NCBI GenBank assembly: GCA_946621875.1
Contig: CAMOOX010000025.1
Span: forward strand, 1 to 18,522
DNA from: UBA1738 sp003453455
GTDB lineage: Bacteria > Bacillota > Clostridia > UBA1381
DNA: 18,522 bases
Direction of reading: 5' to 3'
In this document: positions 7,399-14,254 of the stretch, in pieces
Layout: each line of letters opens with the position of its first letter
How positions within the stretch are numbered: position 1 is the first letter of the stretch
The notes under the pieces: model-generated
What the model was told of the DNA's origin: nothing
The model's database searches: none
What the model saw: the letters and a program-made list of their open reading frames with translations, nothing else
Position numbers and translations under genes: made by a program

Positions 7399-8103
7399 AT
7401 GTTACAGGTAAATGATTTGCAGGTCAGCTATGGCGTAATAAATGCAATAAAAGGTGTTTCCTTTACTGTAAATAAGGGTGAAATAATAGCCTTAATAGGC
7501 TCAAACGGAGCGGGTAAGACAACAATTCTACATACAATAACAGGATTAGTCCCGGCAAAATCCGGAAGTATCATTTTTGATGGGTGCGAGCTTACAAAAA
7601 CGCCTGCACATAAAATCGTTGGAATGGGTATGGCGCATGTGCCTGAGGGTAGACGCATTTTTCAGGAACTTACAGTTTATGAAAACCTGAAATTGGGTGC
7701 ATTTACTCTTTCAGACAAAAAGGTAATTGACAAAAATTTAGAGTATGTTTATGAGCATTTCCCAAGGCTTAAAGAACGCAAAAAGCAGATAGCAGGTACA
7801 CTCTCAGGCGGAGAACAGCAGATGCTTGCGATGGGCAGAGCCCTTATGTCAAACCCGAAAATTATCCTTATGGACGAGCCGTCTATGGGACTTTCGCCGA
7901 TTTTGGTCTCTGAAATTTTTGGTATTATAAAAGAAGTTTCTGAGGACGGGACAACTATTTTGCTTGTTGAACAGAATGCAAAAAAGGCTCTCTCCATATC
8001 TGACAGAGCGTATGTCTTGGAAACAGGTAAAATTGTGCTTTCAGGTGATGCAAAAGAGCTTATGAATAATGAAGAAATAAAAAAAGCCTATTTAGGCGAA
8101 TAA
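7399..8103 (+). CDS. livF: branched-chain amino-acid ABC transporter ATPase LivF
   Basis: A 234-aa second ATPase of the Liv transporter. Walker A is GSNGAGKT (34-41), the full ABC signature is LSGGEQQ (135-141), and Walker B is ILMDEP (156-161), followed by SMGLSP. The segment GMAHVPEGRRIFQELTV is the LivF hallmark. A strong AGGAGGTG (7383-7390) overlaps the livG stop codon. This is the last gene of the operon, and its stop codon abuts the hairpin at 8102-8131. Confidence 0.95.
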   Translation: MLQVNDLQVSYGVINAIKGVSFTVNKGEIIALIGSNGAGKTTILHTITGLVPAKSGSIIFDGCELTKTPAHKIVGMGMAHVPEGRRIFQELTVYENLKLGAFTLSDKKVIDKNLEYVYEHFPRLKERKKQIAGTLSGGEQQMLAMGRALMSNPKIILMDEPSMGLSPILVSEIFGIIKEVSEDGTTILLVEQNAKKALSISDRAYVLETGKIVLSGDAKELMNNEEIKKAYLGE

Positions 8104-8131
8104 AAACAGGTGCCAAATCGCACCTGTTTTT
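8102..8131. terminator. bidirectional terminator between livF and hpt
   Basis: A 12-bp stem (8102-8113 with 8120-8131) has a 6-base loop. It is flanked by A on the left and T on the right, so it serves both converging transcripts. The livF and hpt stop codons overlap or touch its two ends. Confidence 0.9.
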
Positions 8132-8671
8132 TTAGTTTTCATATACAGACCTTTTAAGTACTCCGACATATGGGAGATTTCTGTACTGTTCATTGTAGTC
8201 AAGTCCATAGCCAACAACAAATTCATCAGGGATTTCAGAGCCGACATAATCCACTTTTACATCTACAACTCTTCTTGAAGGCTTATCAAGCAGCGTGCAA
8301 ATACGAACACTTTTTGCATTTCTGTCCTGGAAAAGCGTCTTAATCTTATTTAGCGTGTTTCCACTGTCTATAATATCTTCAACGATTAAGATGTTTTTGC
8401 CTGTAATGTCCTGCTCAATATCTTTTTTCAGGTTAATAAATCCGCTTGATGAGGTGGATTTTCCATAGCTTGAAACCTGCATAAAGTCAATTTCTACATT
8501 CATATCAAGATGCTTAATCAAATCCATGGCAAACGGTGTTGAACCCTTTAAGATAATAATAACTAAGAGTGGCTCACCTTTTAAATCAGCATTTATTTCA
8601 TTGGCAATTCGTTTAACTAACTTTGAAATTTCCTGTTCAGTCACTAAAATTTTTTCAAGGTCCTGATGCAT
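8132..8671 (-). CDS. hpt: hypoxanthine(-guanine) phosphoribosyltransferase
   Basis: A 179-aa type I phosphoribosyltransferase that salvages hypoxanthine or guanine with PRPP to IMP or GMP in the cytoplasm. The PRPP loop is ILIVEDIIDSGNTL (94-107). The N-terminal LKGSTPFAMDL (41-51) and the flexible-loop segment SSYGKSTSSSG (67-77) fit bacterial Hpt. So does the C-terminal PDEFVVGYGLDYNEQYRNLP (148-167), which binds the purine. The length is normal. ATG 8671 follows AAAAGGAGAT. It is the last gene of a minus-strand trio; its start lies one base after the stop of the ECF S-component gene, so the two are surely cotranscribed. Confidence 0.95.
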   Translation of the reverse strand: MHQDLEKILVTEQEISKLVKRIANEINADLKGEPLLVIIILKGSTPFAMDLIKHLDMNVEIDFMQVSSYGKSTSSSGFINLKKDIEQDITGKNILIVEDIIDSGNTLNKIKTLFQDRNAKSVRICTLLDKPSRRVVDVKVDYVGSEIPDEFVVGYGLDYNEQYRNLPYVGVLKRSVYEN

Positions 8672-8672
8672 T

Positions 8673-9197
8673 TTATTGATATCTCCTTTTTACAATTTTT
8701 GCTTTTGTAAGAGCGATTAAAATAGGTGCTGTAATCGCTGAGTCGATTGCGTGGTGAAGGATTGTGCCGCCTGCCGCAATGCCGCCTGCCGCAAGCGCAG
8801 CGGTTGCACTATCCAAAATTATCGGTGTTAGGATATAAACGACAATTCCTTCTGCTAAGGAATGGAGGATTGCAGTTATAATTATAATAACAAAAATGTT
8901 GTAGTTTTTCTTTAACATAGAAATTCCTGCAATAGCAAAAATAATGTGCGTTGCTGCCCTTGCAACAACAATAATTGAATTTGGGGCAGGAATTGTAAGG
9001 AAGAAACCGACACAACTGCCGATTATCGTCATAACGGTTACCCATGGACCTACAAAGATTGCGAGCATTGTGGGAACATGCGCACCAAGCGTAAGCGTAA
9101 AAAAGGGAAGTACAAGTTTAAGCGGTGAATATGTGATAAGCACCGAAAGGGCTGTAAGTATTGAGGCAAGTGCCAGTTCTTTTGTCTTGTTTTTCAT
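8673..9197 (-). CDS. ECF transporter S component, NiaX-like
   Basis: A 174-aa, very hydrophobic protein with about six membrane segments, the size of ECF substrate-capture (S) subunits. The sequence FTLTLGAHVPTMLAIFVGPW (33-52), then GSCVGFFLTIP (60-70) and VARAATHIIFAIAG (78-91), resembles NiaX-type (niacin) S components as I remember them. The C-terminal TILHHAIDSAI (144-154) also fits. No ECF A, A' or T gene is in the window, so it would use a shared energizing module encoded elsewhere. Ligand is uncertain: family resemblance suggests niacin, but its position beside hpt could point to a purine-related compound. A 15-bp exact tandem duplication lies in its 3' half (8765-8794). GGGAGAGAT precedes ATG 9197. 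Confidence 0.7.
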   Translation of the reverse strand: MKNKTKELALASILTALSVLITYSPLKLVLPFFTLTLGAHVPTMLAIFVGPWVTVMTIIGSCVGFFLTIPAPNSIIVVARAATHIIFAIAGISMLKKNYNIFVIIIITAILHSLAEGIVVYILTPIILDSATAALAAGGIAAGGTILHHAIDSAITAPILIALTKAKIVKRRYQ

Positions 9198-9209
9198 TTT
9201 AATCTCTCC

Positions 9210-9731
9210 CTAAATTTTCAAAAAATTTTTAATAATCTTTCCTGCATCGGGAGTAAGCTCTGATGCAAGATAAAAATTCAGACCGTAAATATTTCCGTGC
9301 ATTCCGGGTGCAATCAGGTTGGACACTGCCAAAATATCTCCGTTTTCTGAACGGGAAATGGCGTCTAACTCTTTTGGCATAACAGTTTCTAAAATTCCAA
9401 AAGGCTTTCCGCGGCAAATTTTGATTACTGTTTCAAGCCCCTTGAAAATAGGGACAGAAGTATCAATTACGGCAAATTCCTGCTTGCCTTCGGCACAATC
9501 AATTTCTTCAAATCTGGCATCAAACGCTTTTATAATGCTTTTTGTGCCGTCCAGAATGCCAAGTACAGGTATATTAATCAAAAGTGCCTCTTTTATAATG
9601 CGTACGGCGTTATCGGAGTACTCTGAAATTATGATCCTATCAGATCCTGAAAGATTTCCTGAAAAGGAAACGGGAACATTTAAGGACAGCAGATAATCAA
9701 ATAACGGACGTTCACCCATATAAAGTGTCAC
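9210..9731 (-). CDS. degenerate class I glutamine amidotransferase-like protein (GuaA-type glutaminase fold, catalytic residues lost)
   Basis: A 173-aa protein that I align by eye with the glutaminase domain of GMP synthetase. NIPVLGILDGTKSI (53-66) matches the nucleophile elbow (GVPVFGVCYGMQT in GuaA). IFKGLE (95-100) matches the xRGIE segment. HGNIYGLNFYLASELT (145-160) plus GKIIKNFL matches the C-terminal FYGVQFHPEVTHT...G...L..F. The Cys nucleophile is Leu60, and the QFHPE His and Glu are replaced (NFYLA). It should therefore not hydrolyse glutamine. It might bind a ligand or act as a regulatory partner, but that is inference. I chose GTG 9731 because AAGGAGAT lies 7-8 bases upstream; an ATG 12 bases later is possible. 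It is the first gene of the operon with the S component and hpt. Fold assignment is moderate and function unknown. Confidence 0.6.
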   Translation of the reverse strand: MTLYMGERPLFDYLLSLNVPVSFSGNLSGSDRIIISEYSDNAVRIIKEALLINIPVLGILDGTKSIIKAFDARFEEIDCAEGKQEFAVIDTSVPIFKGLETVIKICRGKPFGILETVMPKELDAISRSENGDILAVSNLIAPGMHGNIYGLNFYLASELTPDAGKIIKNFLKI

Positions 9732-9761
9732 AGTAAAATCTCCTTACTTTTAAAGTTGCTC

Positions 9762-9790
9762 TTGAACTTATGCAACTTATGTGTTATAAT
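9762..9790 (+). promoter_or_regulatory. extended -10 promoter for the glycosyltransferase operon
   Basis: TTGAAC (9762-9767), a 17-base spacer and a perfect TATAAT (9785-9790) are present, with TGT extending the -10. The expected start is near 9797. It faces the minus-strand promoter at 9827-9855. Confidence 0.8.
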
Positions 9791-9823
9791 AATCAGGTAA
9801 TATCAGGAAAATTAAGTATAGTC

Positions 9824-9842
9824 AGTATTATAGCATAATACT
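9824..9842. repeat. 8-bp inverted repeat in the intergenic region
   Basis: AGTATTAT (9824-9831) and ATAATACT (9835-9842) are exact inverted repeats separated by AGC. The left arm contains the -10 of the minus-strand promoter, and the repeat lies in the 5' leader of the plus-strand transcript. It is a candidate operator; as an RNA hairpin it would be weak because it is nearly all A/T. Confidence 0.5.
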
Positions 9843-9855
9843 TTAAATATTGCAA
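9827..9855 (-). promoter_or_regulatory. promoter for the GATase-like/ECF-S/hpt operon
   Basis: On the minus strand TTGCAA (9855-9850, 4 of 6) and a perfect TATAAT (9832-9827) are spaced by 17 bases, with TGC extending the -10. The start is expected near 9820, which gives an approximately 90-base leader before GTG 9731. Confidence 0.65.
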
Positions 9856-9867
9856 GGGGTTATGGTT

Positions 9868-10983
9868 ATGAAAGTACTTATTATTTCGGTAAAAGCAGGA
9901 TTTGGGCATCATTCTACTGCCAATGCTCTTATTGAGCGATTCGGCGAATACGGGGTCAGGTGCGAAATGCTTGACACTTTTGAATATATAAATCCGGCAC
10001 TTGCCGATTCTATTGATAATGGTTATTTGTTTTCAACAAAATATATCCCTAAACTTTATGGGAAAGCATATGATATGATGGATAAACGCGACGAAAAGTG
10101 GGATAAACGCTCGCTCGTTTCCGTTTTATCCAAAATCGTGTCACATAAGCTGAGAGATTACATAAAAGCATATAATCCCGACGCCATAATAGGTACGCAT
10201 TCGTATGCGTGTATGCTTATGACATACCTTCGGGAGGAAAAAATAGTGTCTTGCCCGCTAATTGGCATAATTACTGATTTTACCGTGCATCCGTTTTGGG
10301 AAAGCACAAATCTTGATTACTATGTGACAGCAGACGCACTTTTAAATAACCAAATGAAAAAAAAGGGAATAGTAGAGTCAAAAATTCTTCCGTTTGGCAT
10401 TCCGATAAGAAAGAAATTTTCGCAGAGAAAACCTAAAAAAGAGGCAAGGCGCGAGCTTAAAATAGAAGATAAAACGACAATTTTGCTTATGATGGGTTCT
10501 ATGGGATTTGGAAATATTTTAAGAGAAATAGAAGAAATTGATAAGTTGGAATTTGATTTTCAAATAATTTGCGTATGCGGACGGAATAAAAAAATGTATA
10601 AAGAAATATCGGAGCATAGCTGGAACAAAAAAGTGATAACTTATGGTTTTGCCGATAATGTTGATACGCTTATGGATGCGTCTGATTGCATTATTACAAA
10701 ACCGGGCGGACTTACAACATCTGAGTTTTTAGCAAAGCGTGTTCCTGCGATTATTATGAATCCGATAAGGGGGCAAGAGGACAGAAATGCCGAATTTTTG
10801 GTGAATAACGGAGCGGCAATAATGGTAACTAAGACATTCAGCCTTTCGGAAGCACTTTTTCTGATTTTAAATAATTCATGGCGCATAAAGATGCTTGAAA
10901 CCAGTGTGGCGCACCTCGGAAAACCCAATTCGACAAAAGATTTGTGCGAATTTGTTATTAGGCTTGTGAATAAAGATGAATAG
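9868..10983 (+). CDS. MGDG synthase/UgtP-like family 28 glycosyltransferase
   Basis: A 371-aa glycosyltransferase of the monogalactosyldiacylglycerol-synthase type. Relatives add glucose or galactose from UDP-sugar to diacylglycerol at the inner membrane face, making glycolipids that can anchor lipoteichoic acid. The N-terminal Rossmann lobe opens MKVLIISVKAGFGHHSTANA (1-20); GxGHxxxA is the family signature. TDFTVHPFW (136-144) is also conserved. The C-terminal GT-B lobe has GSMGFG (210-215), TKPGGLTTSEFLA (277-289) and GQEDRNAEFL (302-311), the UDP-sugar site. I chose ATG 9868 because AAGGGG (9854-9859) is eight bases upstream; ATG 9862 is too close and TTG 9850 overlaps the site. The gene overlaps the next by 8 bases. 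Acceptor and sugar are not decidable from sequence. Confidence 0.87.
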   Translation: MKVLIISVKAGFGHHSTANALIERFGEYGVRCEMLDTFEYINPALADSIDNGYLFSTKYIPKLYGKAYDMMDKRDEKWDKRSLVSVLSKIVSHKLRDYIKAYNPDAIIGTHSYACMLMTYLREEKIVSCPLIGIITDFTVHPFWESTNLDYYVTADALLNNQMKKKGIVESKILPFGIPIRKKFSQRKPKKEARRELKIEDKTTILLMMGSMGFGNILREIEEIDKLEFDFQIICVCGRNKKMYKEISEHSWNKKVITYGFADNVDTLMDASDCIITKPGGLTTSEFLAKRVPAIIMNPIRGQEDRNAEFLVNNGAAIMVTKTFSLSEALFLILNNSWRIKMLETSVAHLGKPNSTKDLCEFVIRLVNKDE

Positions 10984-12310
10984 TAATGATTTGCCGATAG
11001 AATTCAGGCTCCGTATGCAGGAAATGTTAAAAGAAGCTGCAAATGATTTTTTTGATGCCTTTTCTGCACCTGAAAGAATAGGAATACGCATAAATACCTT
11101 AAAACAAGGCTCTTTGGATGCCGTGAAAGGAATATGCGGCGAACTTGAACCGGTTTTATGGTGCGAAAATGGGTATTATGCGGATAAAGAAATTATTTCG
11201 GGCAAACACCCATATCATATGGCAGGTCTTGTTTATTTTCAAGAGCCTTCCGCTATGGCGGCAGTTTCTGCACTTGGCATAAAGCCTGGTGATTTTGTGC
11301 TGGATTTGTGTGCTTCCCCAGGCGGAAAAGCAACGCAGGGAGCGGAAAAACTTTGTGGAAAAGGTATTTTAGTGGCAAATGAAATAATAGAAAAGCGCTC
11401 AAAAGTACTTGCTGAGAATATTATGCGTATGGGCATTAAAAATGCCGTTGTAACAAATGAATCTCCCTCTCATCTTGCTCAAAAATACACCGAGTTTTTT
11501 GATAAAATTATAGTGGATGCACCGTGCTCAGGCGAGGGTATGTTTAAAAAAAATCCTGCGGCGATTACTGAGTGGAGCATTGAGCATACGCACTCGTGCG
11601 CAATCCGCCAAAAAAAGATACTTGCGGATAGCGTAAGAATGCTAAAATGCGGCGGAGATATGGTTTATTCGACCTGCACCTTTGCGCCCTGTGAAAATGA
11701 AGGGGTTATAGACTGGCTGCTTAGTACATATCCCGGACTTGAACTGAAAAAGATTGAACTTCGGGGACTTTCTAATGCAAACGGCGAGTGGGTAAATTCT
11801 GAATTTGACCTATCGGGTGCAAAAAGGATTTTTCCGCATCTTGCAAAGGGTGAGGGACATTTTCTTGCACTGATACATAAAAAAGGTCACGGTGAAAATG
11901 TGTATATGCCGCAAAAAGCATCTGATTATGCTAAATTGTACCGGGAATTTGAAAAGGAAAATCTGAAAACTGTATTAGAAGGAAATATTATTTCCTTTGG
12001 GGAGCGTGTATATATGCTGCCACAGGGAATAAATATAGACGGAATTAAAACTCCGCTTGCCGGTTTATTTTTGGGCACTGTAAAAAAAGGCAGATTTGAG
12101 CCGTCTCACGCACTTTGTCTTGCGCTTTCAAAAGAGGATTTTAAGCAAACGGTAGAAACAGAAGATGCGGCAAAATTTTTCCACGGTGAAACACAAAAAA
12201 ACGCGATTAGGGGTTGGACGGCGGTTACTTTTGGCGGTTATCCCATTGGTTGGGGCAAGGGTGCTGACGGAATACTTAAAAATCATTTTCCGAAAAATTT
12301 ACGGTTTTAA
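10976..12310 (+). CDS. RsmF-like 16S rRNA (cytosine-C5)-methyltransferase, NOL1/NOP2/Sun family
   Basis: A 444-aa SAM-dependent RNA m5C methyltransferase. The SAM-binding motif is LDLCASPGGKATQ (109-121). DAPCSGEG (181-188) holds Cys184, the release cysteine, and YSTCTFAPCENE (231-242) holds Cys234, the predicted nucleophile. GEGHFLALIHKKG closes the catalytic domain. The C-terminal extension (about 310-444), including LAGLFLGTVKKGRFEPSHAL and GWTAVTFGGYPIGWGKGADG, is the RsmF/YebU-type RNA-binding tail, which distinguishes it from RsmB. The exact cytosine target is not known from sequence. The ATG lies inside the end of the glycosyltransferase gene and lacks a strong ribosome site, so coupling by re-initiation is likely. 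Confidence 0.9.
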   Translation: MNSNDLPIEFRLRMQEMLKEAANDFFDAFSAPERIGIRINTLKQGSLDAVKGICGELEPVLWCENGYYADKEIISGKHPYHMAGLVYFQEPSAMAAVSALGIKPGDFVLDLCASPGGKATQGAEKLCGKGILVANEIIEKRSKVLAENIMRMGIKNAVVTNESPSHLAQKYTEFFDKIIVDAPCSGEGMFKKNPAAITEWSIEHTHSCAIRQKKILADSVRMLKCGGDMVYSTCTFAPCENEGVIDWLLSTYPGLELKKIELRGLSNANGEWVNSEFDLSGAKRIFPHLAKGEGHFLALIHKKGHGENVYMPQKASDYAKLYREFEKENLKTVLEGNIISFGERVYMLPQGINIDGIKTPLAGLFLGTVKKGRFEPSHALCLALSKEDFKQTVETEDAAKFFHGETQKNAIRGWTAVTFGGYPIGWGKGADGILKNHFPKNLRF

Positions 12311-12321
12311 GGAGTTTATCT

Positions 12322-12816
12322 ATGAACGGAATAGTTGAAACGATAGTAGAATTTTTGCGAGGAAAAATCTCGAAAGAACTAATTGTTTTTATAATTTCGG
12401 TAATACCGATTTTGGAACTTCGAGGCAGTCTTATAGCCGCAGGTTTTTTGAAAATGGAATTTTTGAGCACCTATGTAATTGCTGTCATAGGGAATATGCT
12501 TCCTATACCTTTTATCTTAATTTTTATAGAAAAAATTTTTGAATGGCTAAAAAAAACGCCTTTTAAGGGCATCGTAACAAGGCTTGAAAGCCGCGCTGCT
12601 TCTAAATCGGATATTATAAAAAAATACGGAAAATTCGGGCTTTTTCTTTTCGTTGCAATTCCGCTTCCGGGGACAGGAGCATGGACGGGTTCTCTTGCGG
12701 CGGTTTTAATGCGGATGAAATTTCGCTACGCTATCCTTCCCATATTTTTGGGTGTTTTAACGGCTGGTCTTATAATGTCTTTAATTTCATTTGGTATAAT
12801 AAAGCAGATTGTGTAA
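12322..12816 (+). CDS. small multidrug-export-family membrane protein (COG2426 type)
   Basis: A 164-aa membrane protein with about four hydrophobic segments. VIPILELRGSLIAAG (27-41), VIGNMLPIPFILIF (55-68) and LFLFVAIPLPGTGAWTGSLA are the three conserved blocks of the family annotated as putative small multi-drug export. The transport function rests on that family name only; the proline- and glycine-rich re-entrant-looking segments also recall DedA-like proteins. The AAGGAG site overlaps the stop of the preceding rRNA methyltransferase gene, so it ends that operon. The terminator at 12801-12832 includes its last codons and stop. Confidence 0.85.
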   Translation: MNGIVETIVEFLRGKISKELIVFIISVIPILELRGSLIAAGFLKMEFLSTYVIAVIGNMLPIPFILIFIEKIFEWLKKTPFKGIVTRLESRAASKSDIIKKYGKFGLFLFVAIPLPGTGAWTGSLAAVLMRMKFRYAILPIFLGVLTAGLIMSLISFGIIKQIV

Positions 12817-12832
12817 AAAATCTGCTTTTTTT
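12801..12832 (+). terminator. terminator overlapping the end of the small membrane-protein gene
   Basis: The stem 12801-12810 pairs with 12819-12828 (AAAGCAGATT/AATCTGCTTT), and a run of T follows. The stop codon (12814-12816) is in the loop, so terminator and coding end overlap. Confidence 0.85.
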
Positions 12833-12854
12833 GTAATAAAAGTAAGCTAAATGA

Positions 12855-12883
12855 TTGAACTTATACTAAATGTGTGGTATAAT
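12855..12883 (+). promoter_or_regulatory. extended -10 promoter of the rnf operon
   Basis: TTGAAC (12855-12860), a 17-base spacer and a perfect TATAAT (12878-12883) are present, with TGG before the -10. The -35 and the next three bases (TTGAACTTA) are identical to the glycosyltransferase promoter at 9762. The leader to the TTG start is about 48 bases. Confidence 0.85.
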
Positions 12884-12937
12884 GTTTCTCGAATGTAAAA
12901 TGTAGTTTTCATTTTGAATTTGCTTGGAGGTGGAGTT

Positions 12938-14248
12938 TTGCTGAGGACTTTTAGAGGTGGTCTGCATGTACCTGACCACAAGGAAAACACAAATAAAATA
13001 CCTATTCGGAAAATTGACGGAGCGCCTGTCCATATTTTTCCGCTTCGTCAGCATATAGGAGCTATGCTTGAAGCAATGGTTAAGGTTGGCGACAAAGTCA
13101 AAATTGGAGATGTTTTAGCGGATTCTTCTGCTTTTGTTTCTTCGCCTTTGCACTCTTCTGTTTCAGGAAAGGTTATAGATATCAAGCCGTATTTTCATCC
13201 GTCAGGCACAAAGACCATGGCGATTTTCGTTGAAAATGACGGAAAATATGAGGTTTCCGAAAATATCAAGCCTTTTGATATTGGCTCAATGTCGAAAGAA
13301 GAAATAATAAATGTAATAAGAAACAGCGGAGTTGTCGGTATGGGTGGTGCAGGATTCCCCACGCATGTAAAGCTTTCTCCGCCTGAGGACAAAAATGTGA
13401 CGCACCTCATTGTAAACGCGGCAGAGTGTGAGCCATACTTAACTTCTGACCACAGGCGTCTTTTGGAACAGGGAGAAAAGGTTATAAGAGGCTTAAAAAT
13501 TTGCCTTAGCCTTTTCGGATTAAAAAAAGGGTATATTGCAATAGAGGCAAATAAGCCGGATGCGATAGAGAAGTTAAAATCTATCGGCGATAAAATGGTA
13601 GAAATTGTTCCATTAAAAACCAAATATCCGCAGGGCTCTGAAAAACATATAATAAAGGCAGTTTCGGGACGCGAAGTACCATCAGGCGGTTTGCCTGTTG
13701 ATGTTGGAGCAATAGTGATGAATGTTGATACAGCATATCAGATAGCGGAAACTTTTGATACAGGTATGCCGCTTGTTTCAAGAATAATAACGGTAGCTGG
13801 CGATGCTGTAAAAAATCCGTGTAATCTTGAAGTCAGACTTGGCACACCGTTTAGTTTTGTTATCGAAAATGCAGGAGGATTTGCAAAAGAACCGAAAAAA
13901 GTATTGAACGGCGGTCCGATGATGGGAATAGCGCAGTATTCGCTGGAAGTTCCGACAATTAAAACTACTTCTGCGATTTTGGCACTTAGTGAGAGTGCTG
14001 AGGTTTATAATCCCAATACGCCGTGCATAAAATGCGGAAGATGCACAAAGCATTGTCCTATGCACCTTATGCCGCTCTATCTTTCAAAATATGCAAGGGA
14101 AGATAATCTGGAAATGTGTGAAAAATATCATATTTTAGATTGCATAGAATGCGGTCTTTGTTCATATCAATGTCCTGCACAGCAGGGACTTGTCCAGAAT
14201 ATTCGCATCGGAAAGCAAAAAATACTTGAAAAGAAGAGAGGAAAGTAA
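12938..14248 (+). CDS. rnfC: Rnf complex subunit RnfC (NADH-binding, iron-sulfur)
   Basis: A 436-aa peripheral subunit of the ion-translocating ferredoxin:NAD+ oxidoreductase. It carries the NAD(H)/FMN site and two [4Fe-4S] clusters. The N-terminus (MLRTFRGGLHVPDHKENT) matches RnfC (FKGGIHPPEHK-type). The nucleotide/flavin region shows GMGGAGFPTHVKLSPP (134-149) and NAAECEPYLTSD (160-171). The cluster motifs are CIKCGRCTKHCP (363-374) and CIECGLCSYQCP (402-413), each CxxCxxCxxxCP. I chose TTG 12938 because GGAGGTGG (12926-12933) lies directly upstream and the RnfC family sequence begins there. An upstream in-frame TTG at 12914 has no site and would add eight unrelated residues. It is the first gene of the operon. 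Confidence 0.93.
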   Translation: MLRTFRGGLHVPDHKENTNKIPIRKIDGAPVHIFPLRQHIGAMLEAMVKVGDKVKIGDVLADSSAFVSSPLHSSVSGKVIDIKPYFHPSGTKTMAIFVENDGKYEVSENIKPFDIGSMSKEEIINVIRNSGVVGMGGAGFPTHVKLSPPEDKNVTHLIVNAAECEPYLTSDHRRLLEQGEKVIRGLKICLSLFGLKKGYIAIEANKPDAIEKLKSIGDKMVEIVPLKTKYPQGSEKHIIKAVSGREVPSGGLPVDVGAIVMNVDTAYQIAETFDTGMPLVSRIITVAGDAVKNPCNLEVRLGTPFSFVIENAGGFAKEPKKVLNGGPMMGIAQYSLEVPTIKTTSAILALSESAEVYNPNTPCIKCGRCTKHCPMHLMPLYLSKYAREDNLEMCEKYHILDCIECGLCSYQCPAQQGLVQNIRIGKQKILEKKRGK

Positions 14249-14254
14249 AAAGAA

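Noticed and set aside
9319..9696. 125-codon plus-strand frame opposite the GATase-like gene
   Set aside because: The minus-strand gene has a good AAGGAGAT site, tight operon spacing and recognisable motifs. The plus frame has neither a ribosome site nor any motif.
12897..12915. AAAATG/CATTTT inverted repeat in the rnf leader
   Set aside because: Only six weak base pairs with a 7-base loop; not convincing as a regulatory hairpin.
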